This document shows, piece by piece, positions 38,061 to 49,298 of a stretch of DNA of 64,000 nt (its first letter is position 1; every line of letters starts with the position of its first letter). Location: contig OY741281.1 in assembly GCA_963514095.1 (NCBI GenBank), positions 15,936,330-16,000,329 on the forward strand. Direction: 5' to 3'. The DNA comes from Eutrigla gurnardus. Taxonomy: Eukaryota > Chordata > Actinopteri > Perciformes > Triglidae. The notes below the pieces were generated by a model. It was given only the letters and a program-made list of their open reading frames with translations, had not been told where the DNA came from and did no database searches. The translations under genes and the position numbers were made by a program.

Positions 38061-41000
38061 AGATTTGTTAGGGCAGCTGGGCGAGTATCATCACAATGCA
38101 CTTAAAGGTAACTGACCCATGATGCGTTCTATGTATACATGACGTTCATGTAGGCTCCACTAAAGTCCCATACTAACAATACATGTGTTTAAGTCCCATA
38201 CTAACATTACATGTGTTTTAAGTCCCATACTAACATTAATGTGTTTAAGTCCCATACTAACATTACATGTGTTTAAGTCCCATACTAACATTACATGTGT
38301 TTTAAGTCCCATACTAACATTAATGTGTTTAAGTCCCATACTAACATTACATGTGTTTAAGTCCCATACTAACATTACATGTGTTTAAATCCCATACTAA
38401 CATTACATGTGTTTAAATCCCATACTAACATTACATGTGTTTAAATCCCATACTAACATTACATGTGTTTAAGTCCCATACTAACATTACATGTGTTTAA
38501 ATCCCATACTAACATTACATGTGTTTAAGTCCCATATTAACAATACATGTGTTTAAGTCCCATACTAACATTACATGTGTTTAAGTCCCATACTAACATT
38601 ACATGTGTTTAAGTCCCATACTAACATTACATGTGTTTAAGTCCCATACTAACATTACATGTGTTTTAAGTCCCATACTAACATTAAATGTGTTTAAATC
38701 CCATACTAACATTACATGTGTTTAAGTCCCATACTAACATTACATGTGTTTAAGTCCCATACTAACATTACATGTGTTTTAAGTCCCATACTAACATTAC
38801 ATGTGTTTAAGTCCCATACTAACATTACATGTGTTTAAGTCCCATACTAACATTACATGTGTTTAAATCCCATACTAACATTACATGTGTTTAAATCCCA
38901 TACTAACATTACATGTGTTTAAATCCCATACTAACATTACATGTGTTTAAATCCCATACTAACATTACATGTGTTTTAAGTCCCATACTAACATTAAATG
39001 TGTTTAAATCCCATACTAACATTACATGTGTTTAAATCCCATACTAACATTACATGTGTTTAAATCCCATACTAACATTACACGTGTTTAAATCCCATAC
39101 TAACAATACATGTGTTTAAATCCCATACTAACATTACATGTGTTTAAATCCCATACTAACATTACATGTGTTTAAATCCCATACTAACATTACATGTGTT
39201 TAAGTCCCATACTAACAATACATGTGTTTAAGTCCCATACTAACATTACATGTGTTTAAATCCCATACTAACAATACATGTGTTTAAGTCCCATACTAAC
39301 ATTACATGTGTTTAAATCCCATACTAACATTAAATGTGTTTTGCATTGCATTTCACACTCTTCAACATTGCATTTGCTTTAGAACTGGAGGGGAAAGTGA
39401 CCAAGTTGAAAAAGGAGCGCTATTTGTGAGTATATTGTGTCACTACATTTTAAATATAATAAAGATGATAATAAGTGTTTTCACCCTGCCTTTAGAACCT
39501 TTTTTGTGAATGGTTGACTACAGTCTACCTGTCATTGCATTTGTTTTCTGCAGAGATGCTCAGAGGCTGGAGGTGTATCACACTCGCACCCAGCAGCTGA
39601 AAGACCAAAACAAAAGCCTGCAGGATGTCGTCAGTCGCCTGGAGGAAAGGTAATTTCCTCCACAACGGGTCAAAAACAATATGTAACAAAGACCAGTAAC
39701 TTGTTTCACTGTTTGCAGGCTCTGTGCAGGAGAGTGTAATCGATGTGCCAGCATGGAGGAGAACCTAAAACATAGCCAGGATCAGAACTTGCGCCTCATC
39801 GCCAAACTGAGTGAGTTCACTCATTATTCTTATTATTCTCCTTTCAGATAGAGATGTGATGAACTGCAGCTCAGCTCTCTAAACGGATTTATGTTCTGCT
39901 TACACACCATGTCCGATGCTTGAAGCACTTTGAGAATAATCCATGAGCTGCTAAAAGAGAAAAGAAAACGCCCATATCAACAATTGCTTAGACAGTATCC
40001 TGTTACTGAAGTGGAATAATAGCATGCTGAGACTGAATTTCTAACATGACTTTAAAACAACGGGAGATGAAAAAAGTGTGTCTACCTATAACAACAAAAA
40101 TAAATCTGTGTTTACACTTTTTTTTTTTTTTTGCCTATGCATTTATTTTGGATGTAAAGTAGCCTACTCAAATTGTGGATAACCTTGTTTGTAAATGTTC
40201 AGGTAATCAGAGAACTCTTCTCTTATGTTTATTTTTGCAGAAGATATTCTTGATTCTTGACTTCTTGATTTTCTATTAAGTTTCCTCCTGGCTGGAGACT
40301 AATAGTCTTGTTTGCATAAAGACACGCCTGTGTTTATTTGAATCCATGGCATGTCCTGCTGTATTTTATGGGTTTATATTGAGTATGCTAGTGTAACACA
40401 AGATATGTCTATTGGCAGGTTGAAGAGGTTATTAATTATTATAGTGGAGCGTGTGTGAAACACTTGTGTCGTTTGTACCCCAGAGAATGAAAGAGACGGC
40501 GTTAATGAAGAAAACAGAAAACTACATGCTGAAGTACAAAAGTTAAAGATGTCTCGGTAAGCTCTTGTTTGTCAACATTTTTCCTCTGCCATTGTAAAAA
40601 TGTTGAAATAAATTAAATACATCTTCTTTCTTTATCAGCTGACAAAATAACTATAAATATTGTAGGTCTCGCAGACAAAACGTACTTCAAAGTGGTTTTA
40701 TTTCTACTTGGATAGAAGATTTCAAGTGTCTCCTTGCAACGCTATGGGGAAAAAAACAGGTTTTTAGCTCCAGTTTAGTGAGTGGAAGCTGTGGTGTTCT
40801 GTAAACGAATAGAGTCAACAGTTCCCAGTTAATGTGGCAGGTGTTGTTTTTATCAGCTGGGAGCCCCAGCAGGCCTCATCCCCGGAACAGGAAGAAGGCT
40901 TCATCCCAGACTCTCCGATCATGCCGAGCTCGCTGCCTGTGGCAAACAAACTGAAGAAACTAAAAGATATCAACAAAATGAAGTTTGTTCGTTACGCAGA

Positions 41001-44000
41001 GATGCCTCTACCAAGGTCTAACAATTCACTCTTCAGTGGTCAGTCTGCTTTAAAGTAGCTTTCATACCTTTTAATGCCTGTTTCTGTTCACCGAGTCTTC
41101 TAACATGTGGTCCTGTTTTTAAAGTGCTGGACAACGAGCCTGTTGAAGCTGCAAAGAATCCTGGGAGAGTTCAGGTGCTCGTACCAAACACATGTGAATT
41201 GGACACATCCCAAATCTTAAGTATGATTCATCTACTGTTTTTTTAAATTATTATCATCCAATATTCCTCTAAAATATTGGTGATACAGATTTTTTTATTT
41301 TTTTTTACAGAAATATTAAAATGGCAAGACTTCTGGTTTTTAGGAATTGGAAAACATATTTATTTCCTTCTTTTAGAACCTCTCTGTAACTTAAAGTGGT
41401 AGATGAGCACTGGGCAGCATTTATCTCCACAAACACACCCATCATATCAGCCTGATTCACACACGGGGCTGCATGGAAGAGGCGTTGCTGTAAATTCACC
41501 CTAAAGTGTCGGATTAAGTCCTCTAATCTGACTGATTAACGACAACTCAAGCAAACAAACAAACTGCTTCTTACAAAGTAACCCATATGACATGAAGCAT
41601 CTTACATTGCCAGTGTTGGTAGACATGATCACGGTCAAAAGTATTAGTTGTCATAATCAGCTGCCATGTGCAAAGTGCTGATTGCAACTCTGAGATGTGT
41701 AAAGACGTTGTTGGGTTTCATTTCAGATGATCTGGAAGAACCGATAGCAGAAACTTGTGGCCTTGAACTTATTCAGAGGCCTCACAAAGTAAGTAGGCTA
41801 AGTTCTGCTACAAAGACTGTATGAAAGAGATTTTGTGTTAAAAGGATAATTATATTTAAGCGTAGGCATTCGATTAGATTTAGTTCTTTGGATTGTGTCT
41901 GTATTTCACTGTTGTCTTTCCTTAGATAACTCAGATGACTGCAGGCCAGCAGAGCAGCTCAAAGCCTCCCTGGAAGTACAGCTTCAGTTTAAAGTGAGGA
42001 CCACAACAGTTGGGGCGTTACTATTATTCATCTGTATGACAGTATCATGAGTTGTACATTCAAATAAACTGTGACTGACAGCAATGAATGCGGCTAGGCG
42101 CTCCCTGTCAACACCAATTAATCGTCTTAAAGCAACACATGGGCTCCTTTAAGTCCACTTTCAAAACTACAGTAAAATACCACCATGCTTTCCATGGTTT
42201 ACTTCAATTTCTCTACTGCTTCCTGATTTTGAATCATAGTTTTAAGAATGCAGTCAAGCAACAATAACGTTCCAATAACACAACCATATTTGTTTTGCCT
42301 TCCCTGAAGACCGCACCGCTCATCCACCTCCGGCACGCCGCTCCACAGTCCAGACTCGACAACAGAAAAGTCTCCATCGCTTCTCCCAGGCGCCAAAAGG
42401 TTTGCAGTAGATGGCTCCGTTAACAAAGCAAAACGGAAGAAGGATGAAGGTGAGGCGGAGGTGCGAGAGGAGGACAAACAAAACGAAGGCCAACGCGTGC
42501 AGCCAGAGCCGATCAAACGAAGCTCCACACCTTTAAGCAATCGAAGCTTGAAGAAGTGTCTTTCTGGCAGCGAGGTTAGAGATGTGTCCTAAACACTTGC
42601 AGCATTAGGATAGAATCATTTTGAAATGTTTTAAAATGTGATTCTTTGAACATTTCACAGGTTCAGTCACCACAAAATGACATTTCCAACCCAATGCCAG
42701 TTATGTCCTGTATAAGTCCTGCCTTTAAGAAGCCCCAAGTTAGAGAAGGGAAGAAGGGAAACCAGCGACAGGATGTCGGTGTCTCACATGAGCAACATAA
42801 AAGAAAAGATGGTGAGTGTTCTGTCCTGTTGCTGGCATACCGTGTTGTCTGATGGCCGATGTGATCGTAGGCTGAGTGTCTCTTTACAACCAGTTGACTT
42901 GAAAGTGACCGTGCTTGTAACTGTCCTCTCCCAGCTGAAAGGAGAGTCAAAGTGGAGCCCATGTGGAGCATTGACCCAGCGCTGGCCCTGTCCATGTATG
43001 ACAGCGAGTTAAGAGGAGATGAGGTACAGTCATGTGACGTCGCTGGGTTCCTGTGTATCCTGGTTAAACCCTTTATACCTGTTCTAAAGTCAGAGAAAAC
43101 AATGTAGATCAGATGCACACTTTATTTCATTCAACTTGATCATTTTCAACAATTAAGCAAATATGTAGCCAGTCCAAGTATCTACCTATGACTGCTGTTG
43201 CTGTTCTGTATCTTACAACTTCCTGTTCTTCTGTTTCTGTTTTATCAAAAGGAAGAAGAAGAAGAAGAGGAGTGTCATGGAGAGTTGGTAGATTCCGACT
43301 GCACTTGGGTCAGTCACAGCTTGCTCCAGTGTCGGGGAGAACCGAACGAAAGGAAGGACAGCGTGTCTGGTAAATATGAACCTTTTAGAGTAACTGTTGA
43401 CTGAAATGATGAAGCCATATGATATCGTATCGCTCTGCATGTCTAGGACTGGGCGGGAAGGCAAACGACAGTTTGGATATGATGTTTGACACAACGGCTC
43501 ACGGGGAGTACGATTCCCACCAGAGCCAGACGTTCGTTGGTGATGATAATTATCGTGATGATGACCGTGATGATGAAGAGCACAATGGTAAGCTTTTACA
43601 TTTAATTACTGTGTCATCATGTAATGTGACCAGTGTTTCTGTGTTTGACATTGGATGTCAGTTCTTGAATTTAACTTGTGTTCATGTTCTTGTTTTAATC
43701 AACAAGATCCTCATGAAAACACCATGAGTGAAAGTCACGGGCACAAAGCACGGTGAGAGACACCCCTTCACTTCTTTTAGGGATCAGTGTTGTCGTCTTT
43801 TCTGAAATTTTATGCATAAAAATGTGGACAGAAAAATAAAGACGGTTCATTCAATCTATGTTTTCTTTTGTCGGCTTAGATGTCCGACATTTGCACACGT
43901 GGCTGTGGTCCGCAAGAAAGACGAGAGAAGAAAACTGAAGGGCACGACCTGCAAGGAGTGTGACATTGTAAGTGTTTTGATCATAAACCCAAGAAACACA

Positions 44001-44469
44001 GTCATGTTTTATGGCTGATGATTATGTGATGTTTATTTCCAACAGTATTACGCCCACCTCCCAGAGGACGACAAGCAGAAAAAGCTGTCTGCCTGCTCGA
44101 GGCACCGGTTTCTGTATATTCCTCCGTGTACTCCTGAAAACTTCTGGGAAGTTGGATTCCCGTCGACTCAAACATGCATTGACAGAGGTAATTAACGTAT
44201 CTTTACTTTTTAGTTCAACTCTCCATTTAACAATGTTGTTAAAGCATTAGCAGAACATCTGGGCACTTTGCCCTTCAGGGATCAATAAACAGTCATTCAT
44301 ACAATGTCTTCAGTGTTAACAGCATCCCATAATTCTGTAAAAATACATATACTGCTATAATTTCCTTGTAGGTTACATCAGGGAAGAGAAGATTCCCCAG
44401 GCGCGTACTCGGAGAAGACAACCATTCAATGCTTTATTCTCCCCGAAGCAAAACCAGCAGGAGAGCTAA
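38008..44469 (+). CDS. rbbp8: RBBP8 / CtIP DNA-end-resection factor
   Basis: Eighteen coding exons: 38008-38107, 39383-39425, 39554-39649, 39719-39810, 40484-40556, 40857-41038, 41125-41220, 41727-41788, 41926-41993, 42310-42574, 42661-42811, 42935-43023, 43252-43369, 43447-43587, 43707-43752, 43880-43967, 44046-44187 and 44372-44469. Total 650 codons, 649 aa. The N-terminal coiled coil for oligomerisation includes KVTKLKKERYLDAQRLEVYH and a CNRC zinc-type CxxC. Then come FIPDSPIM (the conserved CDK-type site), a basic PHRSS...KAKRKKDE segment, an acidic EEEEEEEC run, and the C-terminal Sae2/CtIP domain (about 541-649: HVAVVRKKDERRKLKGTTCK, FWEVGFPSTQTC). The CDK target Thr is conserved in PPCTPENF (about residue 599). 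Human CtIP is 897 aa: the central region is much shorter here, and I see neither the CtBP-binding PLDLS nor an LxCxE motif. The full Sae2 domain argues against the RBBP8NL paralogue. Role: activates MRN to start resection in homologous recombination. Confidence 0.95.
38162..39342 (+). repeat. 28-bp minisatellite in the first coding intron of rbbp8
   Basis: About 42 tandem copies of a 27-29 bp unit, consensus TTTAA(G/A)TCCCATACTAACATTACATGTG. Variants are a G/A alternation in TTTAAGTCCC versus TTTAAATCCC, an extra T in some units (TTTTAAG), and occasional AATA or TTAA in place of TTAC. Nearly every unit carries TACTAAC in the sense strand (one TATTAAC near 38537). The array ends about 40 bases before the acceptor of exon 39383-39425. 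Confidence 0.98.
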
Positions 44470-44729
44470 GAAAAGAGTATGTTTTCCTCTATAGGACAAT
44501 TGTTTGAATTGGTCCTGTTCCAGAGAAGAGATACAGCTCGTCACTGTGAAAATGTCACTGGGATTACAAAGAAATCTGTTCTATACAGTGATCTTATTGT
44601 GAAGGTTGAGCCCTTTTTTCAGTTTTGTGTCTATAATGTTCAGTGTTCTGTCTGTAAGTCCCACTGGTTTGTGTTTGGTTAAGGTTTCCTAGATGGTGGG
44701 TGTGTTTGAGGTGTGTTTATTAATACATT

Positions 44730-44735
44730 AATAAA
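44730..44735 (+). terminator. rbbp8 poly(A) signal
   Basis: AATAAA 261 bases past the rbbp8 stop, facing the tmem241 signal at 44901-44906 on the other strand. Confidence 0.6.
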
Positions 44736-44900
44736 AAAGACTACATGTCCATGGAGTGATGTAATTGTTCATTCCATCAACAACAAAAAACCTCTACTTT
44801 TCCTCATCAAAGCTGCAGCTCATCATTCAGAGTGATTTTATAGGGTCAAAGTGATCATTGGGGTCTGCTCAATTACAGCACACATGTACACAAATCTCAT

Positions 44901-44906
44901 TTTATT
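44901..44906 (-). terminator. tmem241 poly(A) signal
   Basis: AATAAA on the minus strand (TTTATT on plus), 142 bases beyond the tmem241 stop. The two convergent genes are separated by only about 165 bases between hexamers. Confidence 0.6.
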
Positions 44907-45047
44907 TGTTCAGCAGATTGTCAGCGCATAGATGAGAAATTACAAAAATAATGGGTAAAAATATATTTTTTTCTCTTGGTGGGAAAAAAACAACAAATCT
45001 CTTTAGAGTGCAAGCTGTGGGTTAATCCAGAGAGCTGCTTTGTGTCG

Positions 45048-48000
45048 TCACTGGGAGTCTCTTTGACAGTAGACCAGCAGGGCCTCTCCAACATGGCTGA
45101 CGACCACACTGGAACAGAAATACCACATCAATAACGGGTTGATGAGAACCCGTCTACATATGTAAGGGGCTAAAGCAGGCAGGTGATGTGCTTACCAGAT
45201 AAGAGACGCAGCATTAATGTCCATGTAGAAAATAAACGGGGAGAGGGACATGGCTGTAATCTGGAAGGAACAAAATAATAATTTCTTTACTTAGAGATCA
45301 CTCAGTGAATTATGATATGAGTTTCTGTAAAAGGCTCCATGCTACCAGATCAACCATAAAACACTGCTGAACTTAAATATACAAACATAGAAACATGTAA
45401 AAGCACCTTAGCCAAAAAAATCCAGACCCCAAAGTGTTCGAGGGACAATCCACTTTTTAGTTTGACCGTTGCCAGCAGCAACAAAAACCCCAGCAGTGCA
45501 CTGAAATGAGACGGAGAGTTATCACTCAACACATTTGTTTCCTTATTAAACAGGGAAATGCACATTTAAATAAAGCCTGCCAAAGGAACTTTTATGGTTT
45601 ATGGTTGATAGAGTAGTGCTGTTTGGGTAGTTCTGTTTAATATACAGCCCTTACAAAAGAACCTCTCACCTGGCACAGCAGCCACAGTGAAACGTGTGGG
45701 ATTGAAGAGACGGGAACTCCAAGGCCCCCATGAGGTCGCCTGAAGGGGACAAACATCGGTTTGTCTGCTACAAAATCTACATGTTTTCACTTTTATCATT
45801 TGCCAAAATAAGAAACACGCTCAGGGTGGTGCATACCTGTTGGGTGAGCGGCGATGGCTAGCAGCAGTACACTGTTACATAAAGTCAGAATAAGAAATGA
45901 AATGAGTTCCTGAGAACATGTGAAGCTGAACTTAAATGATCTTATCTGGTGTTTCACTGCAGCCTTTCTGGAAACACAAGCAAATAACTGAGCTGTAAGT
46001 ATTTTAAGCTACTCGGCTATGAATCTTCTGGAGTGGAAAATTGCTTTTTTCTGCTTTTTAACTCGCCCTTTAGCTCCACTCTTACTTGAGTAACTGTCTC
46101 TTCCTTTCCAACTTTGACTCATCAGACTCCTTCTAAGCTTGCAGCTTCGTAAACGTCTGAAAGGCAGATAGTCACTCAACTGGGAGATAACGATGAATAC
46201 GGATATCGAGTAAGAAATCATAGTTTAGATCATTGAAGACGTTATGAAACCGCCGTCCTTAACTGACTGACTGCTTAGAATGATCGTTACCTGAACAAGT
46301 AGTTGATGCACTGCTGTTCAAGGTCACTGCAATGAAAACATCACAAAGAAAGGTGTCTTCAGTGAACCGAGTAGTTTATAAAGTACGGAGGCACTAATGA
46401 GAGACACAGCGAGTCATTGTGCTTCCACTTACCTCAGATTGCTGGATTTGTAGTGAACTTGAAACGCCCTGTAGGCACCTGGAAGATATAAGAGATGATG
46501 TTCAGTTATCTATGGTGTCCCCGAAGGCTCAGAACTCAAGCTGTTGTTCCCTTTATGTAACCCCTTAGCTACAAATGTTAGCAGCGTGGCATCTTTGCAC
46601 ATTCTCAGACTCACCAACACAGATCAGATGAGCAACAGCCCAGAGGTAACCACTGTAGTCGAACTGCAACAGAAGCAAACGCGTAAACGTGATTTGTTGT
46701 GCCAAAGGGCCCCGAAACACATTTCTTCTTCCTCATAAGTACAACTGTTAGTGTTGTAATGAGAGATTCCCCCTTTGCTGAGAATGAATGATTACCTGAG
46801 GATCGTGGCGGGGGAGGTTGATGGCTGAGAGCAGCATGAAGCAGATGCTGCAAGAAGAAGATAAAGCAATTACACTACTTTCATGGGAGAAGTAAATGCA
46901 AAGCAAAAATATATTTCCTCATCGTCACATCACCTGCATACTTTGTGTACGTGCCTTTTGGAAAATGAGGGGTTGATATTGCATTGAGTTGAATGAAAAG
47001 TGGGAAAAAGCACAAACCTGATCAATTTCAGCCGCGGCGTCTTCTGTTGATGGAAAGAGATGAATTCACAGAGTGAGGTGTATCGTAGTGGAGGTTAGAG
47101 CTTGGACAGGATAGCGTGTGGGGCCAAGGTTTTACATCTATAAATCTCACATAATCCACATACTGTAGGCAGTGCAGGATCTTACCTCTCTGTGGACAAC
47201 CTTCAAGATGACGTAACTAACGACGTGAGAAGAATTCTGAAGTGTGAAGAAAAAAGGAATGTCCTGAAGAGAAAAGAGAAGGATTTCAGGTGCATCCCGA
47301 GGCAGCAATCTACACGACTATATCGAATGAGTGTAATTGAAGAGATGCTACATGTAAGGTTGGTAGCTGATGTAACGTACTATACGGGATAAGGCCCTGG
47401 AACCAGCATATATGTTTCCCACAAACAGGAGGGAGGCTGGGAGCCAGGACAGAGCTGCTGACCTGTAAAGACACGACAAACAAGTGTGTGTAGGAGCAGG
47501 GACTGAGAACACACTGTAGGATATGAAACCATACCTGGTGATGCGGCTCATTTCCACCCATCCAAACCTCCCAGAGAGTAGAAGCAGGACAGCCCCGATA
47601 AACGTCTGCCATCTGGAAATATTTTACTTTGAGTGAACAGAAGCAGTTTTCTTTCTTTTCTTTATTCAAGATTCGATGTTGATATTAATATAGGGTGCAC
47701 ACAAGAGGCCATTTAATTTACATTATTTCTTTACACTAAAGGATAAAACCTGAAGAGGAATCACATGAAGTATTTACCTTCAGCTACTCACCCTTGAAAT
47801 AAGGTCGGATAGGTGAATTTTAACACTGACAGCACAAACTGGACCCCCCAAAAAAAGAAAGAGAGACATATCATTCAAGTCATGGTCTGAAGCAAACCCA
47901 GTGTTGTAACTTTGATACTGGCACCAAAATACTTTCAAAAAGTCTGCCCTTTTAGTGTAACCGGAAGTGTGTGCACACAGGCGCGTCTCTGGTAATTCTG

Positions 48001-48336
48001 ACAACTCTTATTATCATGGGTGGGATTCACTCTTCCATTCGGCACATTACACATCCAACAAAATGTCATGTTTACATGTCCTACAGCTGTTTTCTGCATA
48101 TAAAGGGTGAGAATTCAACAGTTCTCGGTGGACTAGTTGGTTCATAGCTGCATTATCACTATCAGCAGCAATCCGAGAAGACTATCTTCACTTGGTTGTT
48201 GTTGGTGCTGATGAGCAACTTTTAACTTGGGAGTCAACGTCAAAGCGCGTCGTCTCACACTCACCTTATTGGTGAAATAAGTCACAACGAACACGACACT
48301 GAAAGCGAAGCCAGTGGCGTGTTTCCTCCACTGCAT
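45048..48336 (-). CDS. tmem241: TMEM241, nucleotide-sugar-transporter-like membrane protein
   Basis: Fifteen minus-strand exons: 48265-48336, 47792-47838, 47535-47612, 47381-47462, 47186-47263, 47018-47043, 46796-46847, 46615-46663, 46433-46478, 46291-46326, 45837-45871, 45670-45739, 45407-45500, 45196-45260 and 45048-45108. They sum to 297 codons (296 aa), the same length as human TMEM241. Strong matches: VLSVLKFTYPTLFQGWQT, SWLPASLLFVGNIYAGSRAL, CVGAYRAFQ and the C-terminal GEALLVYCQRDSQ. The chain is a series of about ten hydrophobic helices, the layout of drug/metabolite-superfamily sugar-nucleotide transporters, probably in the Golgi. The exon at 47186-47263 (DIPFFFTLQNSSHVVSYVIL) is the most diverged. 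Human TMEM241 lies near RBBP8, as here. The start MQWRKHATGFAF is short of charged residues before the first helix, which is normal for the family. Confidence 0.93.
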
Positions 48337-49298
48337 GTTGGCCTCCGACGCGCCGCAGCGAGGACATGGTCCCCGAACACAACTACACTCGGTCCTGCGT
48401 TAATACGCGCAGCCTGTTTCAAACTGGAGACACTTCGAGATCGGAAACTTCCCTCACGGTCCGCGGTGACACGTCAAGACGCTGGGGAACAAAGATCGTC
48501 TATGTTCGGGGTGATTATTCGCCGGCCCGAATCAGCGTCACGCTCATTTCACGCAGGCGTCTTTTCTCATTTTCCGCAGGACATTTTGGTATGAAGAGAG
48601 ATATACAAATAATGTATGTATCAGTGTGATATGTCGGACTTTGCATCTCAAATTAATGACTTAACATCTCAAAATAGTGACTTAGCATATTAAAATAATG
48701 GCATAGTATCTCAAAATTGTGCATTTTCCCCCACATAATATTGCTTTATATCTCAAAATAATGAGACATTTTCTCTCAAAATAATGACTTAAAGTCTCAA
48801 AAAAGTTAGTGTAATATGTCATTATTCTAAGACACTACGTCATTCATTTGGAATACTTTAACATTAGTTTTAGATACTAAGTCAATATTTTGAGAGATTG
48901 TAATTATTTGATTTATTATCTTTTTTCTGACAGTGGCAGTCATAGCGATAACAAAGAGATTATTGTAGTTTGATATAAATCCTATAGCCTATATTTCATG
49001 ATACAGAATACAAGCAACAACCGAAAGCCATTCTTATTATTTTGAATATCTTAAATCATTAATAAATGTTGTTGTGTTGTTATTGATAAAAGGAATCAGG
49101 GTACCCCCGATATTTGTCATTTCGTCATGGTATCCCGAAACCGAGTGGGAGTGACGCCTCATTTATTTCCTTTGTTAGTGGATCTTTTGTCTCGGGGCCA
49201 GTCACGTGGTGTCCAGCAAGTTTCCGTGTTTACAGAGACGTGATGAGAGCAGACTGCGGCGGGTCGCTCTTCGCTTCGCAGGAGGATGGTGCGCAGTC
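48337..49298. promoter_or_regulatory. Divergent upstream region, tmem241 / nsmaf
   Basis: The two start codons lie 962 bases apart and face away from each other. CpG-rich pieces sit next to each gene (48337-48590 and 49195-49300), with an A/T-rich repeat in between. A CACGTG E-box lies at 49203-49208, 91 bases before the nsmaf start. An out-of-frame ATG at 49286 precedes the nsmaf start by 13 bases. Confidence 0.5.
48636..48900. repeat. Degenerate TCTCAAAATAATGACTTA repeat, direct and inverted copies
   Basis: Copies such as CATCTCAAAATAGTGACTTA, TATCTCAAAATAATGAGACA and TCTCTCAAAATAATGACTTA run head-to-tail from about 48645 to 48810. Inverted copies follow (for example TAAGTCAATATTTTGAGA, about 48879-48896). 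The arrangement resembles a degraded satellite or foldback sequence. Confidence 0.75.

Noticed and set aside
38160..39509. Long open frames through the minisatellite on both strands (38160-38375 minus, 38185-38388 plus)
   Set aside because: They are translations of the 28-bp repeat and lie within an intron; no start context or homologue.
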